A program made the position numbers and the translations under genes. The notes under the pieces were generated by a model that saw only the letters and a program-made list of their open reading frames with translations, was not told the origin of the DNA and did no database searches. Source: Massilia sp. UMI-21 (GTDB taxonomy: Bacteria; Pseudomonadota; Gammaproteobacteria; Burkholderiales; Burkholderiaceae_D). From it: 64,000 nt of DNA. How positions within the stretch are numbered: position 1 is the first letter of the stretch; the number at the start of each line of letters is the position of its first letter. The stretch spans positions 2,604,001 through 2,668,000 of the forward strand of contig CP063848.1 in the NCBI GenBank assembly GCA_015277795.1. Reading direction: 5' to 3'. This document shows positions 37,356 through 45,216 of the stretch, in pieces.

Positions 37356-37826
37356 ATGCGTCTGCGTTCGCTTTCTCTCATTTCCGCATGCCTGATGCTG
37401 GCCGCCACGGCAGCCGGTTCGGGGACGCTTGCCCGCGATTCCAACAGCGAGTTGAAGCAGCAGGTGATGGCATCCGAGCGCGCCTTCGCCGCCACCATGA
37501 AGGCGCGCGACTTCGAGGGTTTCACGCGCTTCATCGCGGACGAGGCGATCTTCTTCGGGGTCGACGGCCCGCTGCGCGGCAAGCAGGCCATCGCCAGGGG
37601 CTGGCGCCAGTTCTACGACAAGCCGCAGGCGCCGTTCTCGTGGGAGCCGGAACAGGTGGAAGTGGTGGAGTCGGGCACGCTGGCCTATAGCGGCGGGCCG
37701 GTCTACAACGCAGCCGGCCAGCGCATCGGCCGCTTCAATTCGATCTGGCGCCTGAAGGCGCCGGGGCAGTGGGAAGTGGTGTTCGACCGCGGCTCGGATT
37801 TCGTGCCGCCACAGCCGAAAAAGTAG
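37356..37826 (+). CDS. Secreted NTF2-like (DUF4440/SnoaL-type) protein
   Basis: This 156-residue protein has a signal peptide (MRLRSLSLISACLMLAATAA, cleavage after SG or LARD) and an NTF2-like cone fold: VMASERAFAATMKARDFEGF, FIADEAIFFG, LRGKQAIARGWRQFYD, IGRFNSIWRLKAPGQWEVVF. Comparable DUF4440 proteins are usually ligand-binding or ketosteroid-isomerase-like with unknown substrate. It is convergent with recJ and has its own promoter region shared in part with the RES-Xre operon on the opposite strand. Confidence 0.85.
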   Translation: MRLRSLSLISACLMLAATAAGSGTLARDSNSELKQQVMASERAFAATMKARDFEGFTRFIADEAIFFGVDGPLRGKQAIARGWRQFYDKPQAPFSWEPEQVEVVESGTLAYSGGPVYNAAGQRIGRFNSIWRLKAPGQWEVVFDRGSDFVPPQPKK

Positions 37827-37834
37827 AGACAGTT

Positions 37835-37849
37835 CCGAGCATCGCTCGG
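37835..37849. terminator. Weak hairpin between NTF2-like gene and recJ
   Basis: CCGAGC, ATC loop and GCTCGG form a perfect 6-bp stem between convergent genes, without a T tract. Confidence 0.35.
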
Positions 37850-37864
37850 CACCACCCGCCCACC

Positions 37865-39580
37865 CTAGACTGGTTCTGCGTGCTCGACGAGTAACTGCAC
37901 CTTGGTCACGCCGTTGTACTCGTTGGCGTCGAGCCGGAAGGCCACGCGCGCCCGCTCCGGCAGGCTATCGGTGTGCCCGAACCAGATCGCATCATAGCGG
38001 CGCCCGTTCTTTTCCAATAACAGCTTGAGGTGGCGCTCCTTCAAAATGCGCTGGCTCACCACGCGGAACTCGTCGCAGAACACCGGCGGCGCGAAACCCT
38101 GGCCCCAGACCTGGCCGTCCATCTGCTCGATGAACTGGGTCGAGTAGTACTCGTCCTCGAGCGGGCCGTCGGTCTCGATGATGCGCTCCAGTTGCGCTTC
38201 GGTCAGCCAGGCCTGGCCGACCGCCTCGAAGGCCTGCTGGAAACTGTCGAAGTGCTCGGCGCGGATGCTCAGGCCGGCCGCCATGGCGTGGCCGCCGAAC
38301 TTGTCGATCAGGCCCGGCACGCGCTTGGACACCAGGTCGAGCGCGTCGCGCAGGTGAAAGCCCGGGATCGAGCGGCCCGAGCCCTTGATCCAGCCTTCGC
38401 TGCCCGGCGCGAAAGTGATCGTCGGGCGGTAGAACTTTTCTTTCAGGCGCGAGGCGACGATGCCGATCACGCCCTGGTGCCAGCCCGCGTCGAACACGCT
38501 GATGGTGCTTGCGTCCGAGGGCTCGAAGCTGTCCAGGTGAAGCAGGGCGGTGTCCTGCATCTCGGCCTCGATCTCGCGCCGCTTGAGGTTGATCTCGTTG
38601 AGCTGCTGGGCGATCGCCCAGGCGCGGCCGACGTCGTCGGTCACCAGGCATTCGATGCCGAGCGACATGTCTTCCAGGCGCCCGGCGGCGTTCAGGCGCG
38701 GACCCAGCGCGAAGCCGAGGTCGAACGGAGAAGCCGAGCGCGCCTCGCGGCCGGCCACCCGGAACAGGGCGGCCACGCCGGCATGCATGCGGCCCGCGCG
38801 CATGCGCTTGATGCCCTGGGCGACCAGGATCCGGTTATTGGCATCCAGGCGCACCACGTCGGCCACCGTGCCCAGCGCCACCAGGTCGAGCAGGCTGTCG
38901 AGCTTGGGCTGGGTCTGGGCGTCGAACACGCCGCGCCGGCGCAGCTCGGCGCGCAGCGCCAGCAGCACGTAGAACACCACGCCGACGCCGGCCAGGTGCT
39001 TGCTCGGGAAGCCGCACTCGGGCTGGTTCGGGTTGACGATCACGCGCGCCGGCGGCAGCGCGTCGCCCGGCAAGTGGTGGTCGGTGACCACCACGTCGAT
39101 GCCGCGCCGGTTGGCTTCCAGCACGCCGTCGATGCTGGCGATGCCGTTGTCGACCGTGATGATGATGTCGGGCGATTTTTCCCGCGCGGTCAGTTCGACG
39201 ATCTCGGGCGTGAGGCCATAGCCATATTCGAAGCGGTTCGGCACGATGTAGTCGACGCCGGCCCCCATCATGCGCAGGCCGCGCAGCGCGACCGCGCAGG
39301 CGGTGGCGCCGTCGCAGTCGTAGTCGGCGACGATGGTCATGCGCTTGCCGGCCGCGATGGCGTCGGCCAGGAATACGGCGGCGCTGTCGATGTGTTTCAG
39401 GCCGCTGGGCGGCACCAGGGCCGCCAGCTCGCTCGAGAGCTCGCGCACGTCGAGTAGGCCGCGCGCCGCGTAGATGCGCGCCAGCACCGGATGCACGCCG
39501 CCCTGTCGCAGCATCTCGGAGGTGCGCCAGGGGCAGGGGCGGGTGGTGATGCGCGTCTTGGTGTGATTGGTGGTGCTCAA
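37865..39580 (-). CDS. recJ: Single-stranded-DNA-specific 5'-3' exonuclease RecJ
   Basis: RecJ degrades single-stranded DNA 5' to 3' in recombination and mismatch repair. The DHH-family motifs are visible: IVADYDCDGATACAVALRG, IIITVDNGIASIDG and VVVTDHHLPGDALP, followed by the C-terminal DHHA1 region with GGHAMAAGLSI and an OB-fold. I use the TTG at 39578-39580 (STTNHTKTRITTRPC), giving 571 residues, close to E. coli RecJ (577); upstream in-frame sequence belongs to the neighbouring gene on another frame. It is 8 nt after the rpfE-like gene. Confidence 0.93.
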   Translation of the reverse strand: MSTTNHTKTRITTRPCPWRTSEMLRQGGVHPVLARIYAARGLLDVRELSSELAALVPPSGLKHIDSAAVFLADAIAAGKRMTIVADYDCDGATACAVALRGLRMMGAGVDYIVPNRFEYGYGLTPEIVELTAREKSPDIIITVDNGIASIDGVLEANRRGIDVVVTDHHLPGDALPPARVIVNPNQPECGFPSKHLAGVGVVFYVLLALRAELRRRGVFDAQTQPKLDSLLDLVALGTVADVVRLDANNRILVAQGIKRMRAGRMHAGVAALFRVAGREARSASPFDLGFALGPRLNAAGRLEDMSLGIECLVTDDVGRAWAIAQQLNEINLKRREIEAEMQDTALLHLDSFEPSDASTISVFDAGWHQGVIGIVASRLKEKFYRPTITFAPGSEGWIKGSGRSIPGFHLRDALDLVSKRVPGLIDKFGGHAMAAGLSIRAEHFDSFQQAFEAVGQAWLTEAQLERIIETDGPLEDEYYSTQFIEQMDGQVWGQGFAPPVFCDEFRVVSQRILKERHLKLLLEKNGRRYDAIWFGHTDSLPERARVAFRLDANEYNGVTKVQLLVEHAEPV

Positions 39581-39588
39581 GGTCGTAT

Positions 39589-40605
39589 TCAGGTAAGTCG
39601 TTCGAGTGTCGGCCGGCGCCAGAACTTGCGCTGCGCCATGGCGGTCGTGGTGAATTCGGCAAGGGCCTCGCGGCTGCTCAGCACCAGCTTGAGCTCCTTG
39701 ATGCGTCCCTGCACCAGCGCCGCGTGCAGCGGCGCGAACAGCTGGTGTTCCAGTTGCTGGACCCCCTGCACCCAGGTGCCCCAGTCGGCGGCGATCGCCG
39801 CTTCGGCCAGGCTGCCGACCATGACGATGCCATCCTGCGCGAGCACGGCGTCGATACCTTCGAGCGAATCGAGCGTGCGGCTGGACAGGCCGCGCACCCA
39901 GCCCGGCACCCCGATGCCGGTCAGCGCCGCGGCGGCGCGCGGCGCAGCGCCGGCGGCGCCCCACAGCCAGAACGTGTTCACGGCCGGCAGGCGGTGTTCT
40001 TCGCGCGCGGCATTCACCGGGTGGCTGTGCCACAGCATCTGCACCTCGTTCTGCAGCCGCCGCAAGGGCAAGGCCTGCTTGCCGCGCGGGACGAAGTCGC
40101 TCAGGTCCATGCCGGCCACGGCGTCCGGGGTGGCCGGTTCGATGCCGGTCCAGTCGTCGGCGCGCAGGAACCAGGTCTGGGCGTCGCCATACAGCAGCGG
40201 GTGGCCGACTTCCTCGCACAGCGGGCGCGCGGCCTCGTACAGGGCGCGCCCTTCATCGGCGCGCAAGCCCAGATGGCGCAGGTCGGCCATCATCGAATGG
40301 CTGCGCGCGATCTGGATGTGGGCCGGGTTGACGATGAACCAGGTGCCGTCGGCCGGATCGAGCCCGAAGCCGCGCATGGCGGCCGCCGCGAAGGCCGGCC
40401 GCCCATCCGGCGCCAGCCCGAGGCTGCGCACCAGCCATTGCTCGTGCGGCAGGGCGTGGCTGGTATCGACCGCCGCGCTGCGCGCGTGCGCACTGGTACG
40501 GGTGGTCAGGGAGGCCAGCCCCGGAGCCTGCAGGGCGCGGACCAGGTCGGGCGCGAATTCGGGGAGCGGCAGCAGGTGGGGCAGGACAAGCGTAATGTGC
40601 GACAT
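39589..40605 (-). CDS. rpfE: RpfE-like conserved protein
   Basis: This 338-residue protein sits directly upstream of recJ, the arrangement known for rpfE-recJ in Xanthomonas. Features include ITLVLPHLLPLPEFAPDL at the start, TWFIVNPAHIQIARSHSMMA, LYGDAQTWFLRADDW and MLWHSHPVNAAREEH. Members are variously annotated as RpfE or as phosphoglycerate-mutase-like (iPGM alkaline-phosphatase fold), but biochemical function is unproven. No other rpf genes are in the window. Assignment rests on position and overall resemblance. Confidence 0.65.
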   Translation of the reverse strand: MSHITLVLPHLLPLPEFAPDLVRALQAPGLASLTTRTSAHARSAAVDTSHALPHEQWLVRSLGLAPDGRPAFAAAAMRGFGLDPADGTWFIVNPAHIQIARSHSMMADLRHLGLRADEGRALYEAARPLCEEVGHPLLYGDAQTWFLRADDWTGIEPATPDAVAGMDLSDFVPRGKQALPLRRLQNEVQMLWHSHPVNAAREEHRLPAVNTFWLWGAAGAAPRAAAALTGIGVPGWVRGLSSRTLDSLEGIDAVLAQDGIVMVGSLAEAAIAADWGTWVQGVQQLEHQLFAPLHAALVQGRIKELKLVLSSREALAEFTTTAMAQRKFWRRPTLERLT

Positions 40606-40818
40606 ACCGCTATTCTAGGGCAAATCCGGAGTGAGCGAACGGTCGTGCACCCGGTTCGCCCGGTGTTCGCCCGGTGTTTGCCCCAAGCGTGCCCGACCCC
40701 TTGCCCGACCCCGTGCCCGAGCATCGCCGCGCGCGGCTTGCTTTCTTTTGCGCCATAAAAGTCCGATGTCTGGCAAACTGTCGAGTTGGCAAACCAATAA
40801 TGCACATTTACTGATTTC

Positions 40819-42114
40819 ATGAGCATCACCCACAAGCTGCCCTACGAATGGCAGGTCGGACTGCGCTACACCCGCGCCGGCAAGCGCAGCGGGCGCAACA
40901 GCTTCATCTCCTTCATCTCGATGGCCTCGGTGGCGGGCATCGCGCTCGGCGTCGCGGCCCTGATCGTGGTGCTGTCGGTGATGAACGGGTTCCAGAAAGA
41001 GGTGACCGCGCGCATGCTGTCGGTGCTGGCCCATGTCGAGGTGTTCGACGTGCGCGGCGAGATGCCCGGCTGGCGCAATGCCGCCCAGGAAGCCTTGCGC
41101 AACCCCGAAGTGCGCGCCGCCGCACCCTTCGCCGAGACCCAGGCCATGCTGCTGAGCGACGGCGTCATGAAGCCGGTGCTGTTGCGCGGCATCGATCCGG
41201 CCCAGGAGGTCAAGGTATCGAGCGTGGCCGAACAGATGCGCGAAGGACGTTTCGACGCCCTGCAGCCCGGCTCCTACAAAGTGGTGATCGGGCGCGCGCT
41301 GGCCAAGTCGCTCGACGTGGGGGTGGGCGACCGCGTGACGCTGCTGATGGCCTCGATTCCGCCGCAGGGACAGGCGCCGGGGCAGATGGCGTCCGGCGGC
41401 AGCGGCGCCCTGCCGCGTACCCGCCCACTGACCGTGGCCGGCATCTTCGAGGCCGGGCACTTCGAATTCGACTCGACCCTGGCCTTTGCCAACATCCAGG
41501 ACGCCGAGCAGCTGGCCGGCGTCGGTGCGCCCGCCGGCATCCGGCTGCGCCTGGCCGACATGCAACGGGCCCCGCAGGTAGCCGCCGAGCTGCAGCGCAG
41601 CATGTCGGGCGAGCTCTACGTCCGCGACTGGTCGAAGGTCAACGCGATCTGGTTCGCGGCCGTGGAATCGCAGAAGCGCATGATGTTCATCATCCTGACC
41701 ATGATCGTGGCGGTGGCGGCCTTCAACCTGGTGTCGACCCTGGTCATGACGGTGCGCGACAAGCAGTCGGACATCGCCATCCTGCGCACCCTGGGCGCCT
41801 CGCCGCGTTCGGTCATGACCATCTTCATGGTGCAGGGCACGCTGGTCGGCGTGCTCGGCGCCGTGCTGGGCGTGGGCCTGGGGGTGGCGGTGGCGCTCAA
41901 CATCGATGTCATCGTGCCCTTCATCGAGCGCAGCTTCCAGGTACAGTTCCTGTCGCAGGAGGTGTACCTGATCAGCGAGATCCCGTCGCAACTGCGCTGG
42001 GGCGACGTCGGCTGGATCGGCGGCGTGGCCGTTCTGCTGGCCTTCCTGGCGACCCTGTACCCGAGCTGGTCGGCCGCGCGCGTGAAGCCGGCCGAGGCGC
42101 TCAGGTACGAATGA
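40819..42114 (+). CDS. lolC: Lipoprotein-releasing ABC transporter permease (LolC/E type), first copy
   Basis: This 431-residue permease transfers lipoproteins from the inner membrane to LolA. It has a first TM ([20 protein letters not shown]), a periplasmic loop of ~200 residues, and three C-terminal TMs ([56 protein letters not shown]). The [20 protein letters not shown] motif is diagnostic of LolC/E. The next gene is a close paralogue; assigning LolC versus LolE is arbitrary from sequence. It is followed by the second copy and lolD. Confidence 0.9.
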   Translation: MSITHKLPYEWQVGLRYTRAGKRSGRNSFISFISMASVAGIALGVAALIVVLSVMNGFQKEVTARMLSVLAHVEVFDVRGEMPGWRNAAQEALRNPEVRAAAPFAETQAMLLSDGVMKPVLLRGIDPAQEVKVSSVAEQMREGRFDALQPGSYKVVIGRALAKSLDVGVGDRVTLLMASIPPQGQAPGQMASGGSGALPRTRPLTVAGIFEAGHFEFDSTLAFANIQDAEQLAGVGAPAGIRLRLADMQRAPQVAAELQRSMSGELYVRDWSKVNAIWFAAVESQKRMMFIILTMIVAVAAFNLVSTLVMTVRDKQSDIAILRTLGASPRSVMTIFMVQGTLVGVLGAVLGVGLGVAVALNIDVIVPFIERSFQVQFLSQEVYLISEIPSQLRWGDVGWIGGVAVLLAFLATLYPSWSAARVKPAEALRYE

Positions 42115-42202
42115 GGCGTATGGACCAACCCATTTCCAACTTCGTCGCCGCGGATGCGCCTGGTATGGCACACTGCGGCCTCGTGCAACAACGACAACGC
42201 GC

Positions 42203-43468
42203 ATGAGACTTACCCGGAATTTGCCGTACGAATGGCTGGTCGGCCTGCGCTATACGCGCGCCGGCAAGCGCAGCGGCCGCAACAGCTTCATTTCCTTCAT
42301 CTCGCTGATCTCGGTGTCCGGCATCGCGCTCGGCGTGGCCGCCCTGATCATCGTCCTGTCGGTGATGAACGGCTTCCAGAAGGAAGTCACCGACCGCATG
42401 CTGTCGGTGCTGGCCCACATCGAGGTATTCGACGAGAGCGGCAGCATGCCCGACTGGCGCGCGGCCGGCCGGCAGGCCTTGGCCAACCCGGCGGTGCGCG
42501 GCGTCGCGCCCTTCGTCGAGACCCAGGGCCTGCTCGAGGGCCAGGGCGTGATGCGCCCTTCGGTCATTCGCGGCATCCTGCCGTCCGAGGAGCCGAAGGT
42601 GTCCGACATCGCCAGGCAGATCCACCAGGGCAGCCTGGACTCGCTCAAGCCGGGCTCCTTCAACATCGTGCTGGGCCATGCGCTGGCGCGCGCGCTGAAC
42701 GTGGGCATCGGCGACAAGGTCACCATGCTGCTGGCGAAAGGGCAGATCACCCCGGCCGGCCTGCTGCCGCGCAGCCGCAGCTTCACGGTGACCGGCATCT
42801 TCGAGGCCGGCCACATGGACTTCGACGCGGCCTTGTCCTTCATCCACGTGGAAGATGCCGAGCGCATGGAGCGCCTGAGCGCGCCGATGGGCTTGCGCCT
42901 GCGCATCGCCGACATGCACCAGGCCCCCGGCGTGGCCGCGGAACTCAAGCAGTCGATGTCGGGCGACCTGGAGATGCGCGACTGGTCCAAGCTCAACGCC
43001 AACTGGTTCGCCGCCGTACAGACCGAGAAGAAGATGATGTTCATCATCCTCACCCTGATCATCGCGGTGGCCGCCTTCAACCTGGTGTCCACGCTGGTGA
43101 TGACGGTGACCGACAAGCAGGCCGACATCGCGATCCTGCGCACCCTGGGCGCCTCGCCGCGCTCGATTCAAAAGATCTTCATGGTGCAGGGCGCCCTGGT
43201 CGGCATCCTCGGCACCATCCTGGGCGTCGGCGGCGGCGTGCTGGTGGCGCTGAACATCGACGTCATCGTCCCCTTTATCGAACATTTGCTGGGAGTGCAG
43301 TTCTTGTCGAAAGATATCTACCTGATCAGCGCGGTGCCGTCCGACCTGCGCTGGCCGGACGTTTTCAAGATCGGCGGCGTGTCCGTGCTGCTGGCGTTTG
43401 CTGCGACCCTGTACCCGAGCTGGGCGGCGTCGCGCGTAAAACCTGCGGAGGCGCTGCGTTATGAATAA
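42203..43468 (+). CDS. lolE: Lipoprotein-releasing ABC transporter permease (LolC/E type), second copy
   Basis: This 421-residue permease is strongly similar to the preceding gene along its whole length, including [34 protein letters not shown], and the C-terminal [20 protein letters not shown]. The periplasmic loop is where the two copies diverge most. The stop codon overlaps the lolD start (ATGAATAA at 43461-43468), so lolD is translationally coupled to this copy. The two permeases probably form a heterodimer with LolD2, or one copy is redundant. Confidence 0.9.
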   Translation: MRLTRNLPYEWLVGLRYTRAGKRSGRNSFISFISLISVSGIALGVAALIIVLSVMNGFQKEVTDRMLSVLAHIEVFDESGSMPDWRAAGRQALANPAVRGVAPFVETQGLLEGQGVMRPSVIRGILPSEEPKVSDIARQIHQGSLDSLKPGSFNIVLGHALARALNVGIGDKVTMLLAKGQITPAGLLPRSRSFTVTGIFEAGHMDFDAALSFIHVEDAERMERLSAPMGLRLRIADMHQAPGVAAELKQSMSGDLEMRDWSKLNANWFAAVQTEKKMMFIILTLIIAVAAFNLVSTLVMTVTDKQADIAILRTLGASPRSIQKIFMVQGALVGILGTILGVGGGVLVALNIDVIVPFIEHLLGVQFLSKDIYLISAVPSDLRWPDVFKIGGVSVLLAFAATLYPSWAASRVKPAEALRYE

Positions 43469-44168
43469 ACCACTCAACACGTCCGGCGCGCCGGTGCTGT
43501 CCTGCCGCGGCCTGGGCAAGACCTTCAAGCAGGGCGACTACAGCGTCCAGGTCCTGGACGGCGTCGACTTCGCCATCTACCGAGGCGAGCGGGTGGCGAT
43601 CGTCGGCGCATCGGGCTCGGGCAAGTCGACGCTGCTGCACCTGCTGGGCGGGCTGGATACGCCCTCGACCGGCGCCGTGACCCTGCTGGGCGAGGATTTC
43701 GCCACCCTGTCCGAAACCCGGCGCGGCGAACTGCGCAACTCGTCGCTCGGCTTCGTCTACCAGTTCCACCACCTGCTGCCCGAATTCTCGGCGCTCGACA
43801 ATGTCCTGATGCCGCTGATGATCCGGCGCGAGGCGCGCGATTCGGCATTGAAGAAGGCCGAGGCGATCCTGGGCCGCGTCGGCCTGGGCAAGCGCGTGGT
43901 GCACCGTCCCGGTGAACTGTCCGGCGGCGAACGCCAGCGGGTGGCGCTGGCGCGTGCCCTGGTCACCGAACCGGCCTGCGTGCTGGCCGACGAACCGACC
44001 GGGAACCTCGACCACAGCACCGCGCAGTCGATCTTCGACCTGATGCTGGAACTGTCGCGCACCCTCGGCACGGCGTTCGTCATCGTCACCCACGACATGG
44101 AACTGGCGCGCCGCTGCGACCGCGTGTTCCGCCTCACCGAGCACGGCTTGCAGGCGGTGCAGGCCTAG
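43461..44168 (+). CDS. lolD: Lipoprotein-releasing ABC transporter ATPase LolD
   Basis: This 235-residue ATPase powers the Lol permease. Walker A is GASGSGKST, the signature [15 protein letters not shown], Walker [12 protein letters not shown], and the H-loop [11 protein letters not shown]. The start overlaps the second permease stop. Length and motif order are normal for LolD of the MacB-type family, and the [19 protein letters not shown]-loop region matches. Confidence 0.95.
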   Translation: MNKPLNTSGAPVLSCRGLGKTFKQGDYSVQVLDGVDFAIYRGERVAIVGASGSGKSTLLHLLGGLDTPSTGAVTLLGEDFATLSETRRGELRNSSLGFVYQFHHLLPEFSALDNVLMPLMIRREARDSALKKAEAILGRVGLGKRVVHRPGELSGGERQRVALARALVTEPACVLADEPTGNLDHSTAQSIFDLMLELSRTLGTAFVIVTHDMELARRCDRVFRLTEHGLQAVQA

Positions 44169-44175
44169 TCCCGGT

Positions 44176-44979
44176 ATGTGGATCGATACCCATTGCCACC
44201 TCGACGCCCATGAGTTCGGGAGCCAGTCGCTGACGGTCGCCGCGCAGGCCGGCCGGGCAGGCGTGTCGCAGATCGTGGCGATGGCGGTCGAACGCGGCAA
44301 TTTCGGGGCCGTGGCCGAGCTGGCGGCGCAGGCGCCGAACGTGGTGTATGCGCTCGGCATCCACCCGATCTGCGTGCCGCAGGCGCGCGACGAAGACCTG
44401 GAAGTACTGCGCGCCGCGGTGGAGGCGGCGCTGGGCGACCCGAACTTCGTCGGGGTCGGCGAGATCGGCCTCGATTTCTTCATTCCCATGCTGTGCGAGC
44501 CGGCGATGCGCGAGAAGCAGGAACGCTTCCTGCGCGCCCAGCTGCGCATCGCCCGCGACTTCGGGCTGCCCGTGATGCTGCACGTGCGCCGCTCGCAGGA
44601 CCAGGTGCTGAAACACCTGCGCCAGATTCGTCCACCGGCCGGCATCGCACACGCCTTCAACGGCAGCTTCCAGCAGGCGCAGAACTTCATCGACCTGGGT
44701 TTCCACCTGGGTTTTGGCGGCGCCATGACCTTCACCCGGGCACTGCAGATCCGGCGCCTGGCCACCGGGCTGCCGCTGGACGCCATCGTGCTGGAGACCG
44801 ATTCGCCCGACATCGCACCCGCGTGGATCCACCCGGGGCGCAATACGCCCGAGCAGCTGCCGGCAATCGGCGCCGCCCTGGCCGAACTGCGCGGAATCGG
44901 CGTGGACGAGGTGAGGGCGGCCGTGCACCGGAATACGCTGGCGGCGATTCCGCGCCTGGCGGGCCATGCGCTGGCTTAG
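44176..44979 (+). CDS. TatD family metal-dependent DNase
   Basis: This 267-residue TatD-type hydrolase acts on DNA or other nucleic acid substrates with divalent metals. Motifs: DTHCHLDAHEF (first metal ligands), GEIGLDFF, VMLHVRRSQDQ (His), IAHAFNGS (His) and ETDSPDIAP (Asp). The YjjV branch is plausible by the ALGIHPICVPQ segment. The gene follows lolD by 7 nt and may be cotranscribed. Confidence 0.92.
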   Translation: MWIDTHCHLDAHEFGSQSLTVAAQAGRAGVSQIVAMAVERGNFGAVAELAAQAPNVVYALGIHPICVPQARDEDLEVLRAAVEAALGDPNFVGVGEIGLDFFIPMLCEPAMREKQERFLRAQLRIARDFGLPVMLHVRRSQDQVLKHLRQIRPPAGIAHAFNGSFQQAQNFIDLGFHLGFGGAMTFTRALQIRRLATGLPLDAIVLETDSPDIAPAWIHPGRNTPEQLPAIGAALAELRGIGVDEVRAAVHRNTLAAIPRLAGHALA

Positions 44980-45216
44980 CCGGTAAGCGAACTAGTCCGC
45001 CAGTTAGTGGATTGCCACTAAAGCGCTCGGCTTGGTGGTTTCCTGGCTTGTTTGCTTGCTAAGCCCCGGGCGCGGCGGCCGGGGTGCCTGCTCGTGACCG
45101 TGGCGGTAGCGCGAAGTTCAACAGGGACCCCGTGACGGGCCGCAATGCCGCGCGCAAACCCTTCTGCCAATATGCATTCTTCGCTGCGATCGCAGCATCG
45201 ATACCACGGAGAGTGA

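Noticed and set aside
39581-40219. N-terminal extension of the recJ frame
   Set aside because: It overlaps the rpfE-like gene out of frame and lacks conserved residues.
45004-45021. Perfect hairpin TTAGTGG-ATTG-CCACTAA between tatD and vgrG
   Set aside because: There is no T tract and it is not near a convergent gene end; terminator or operator role is not supported.
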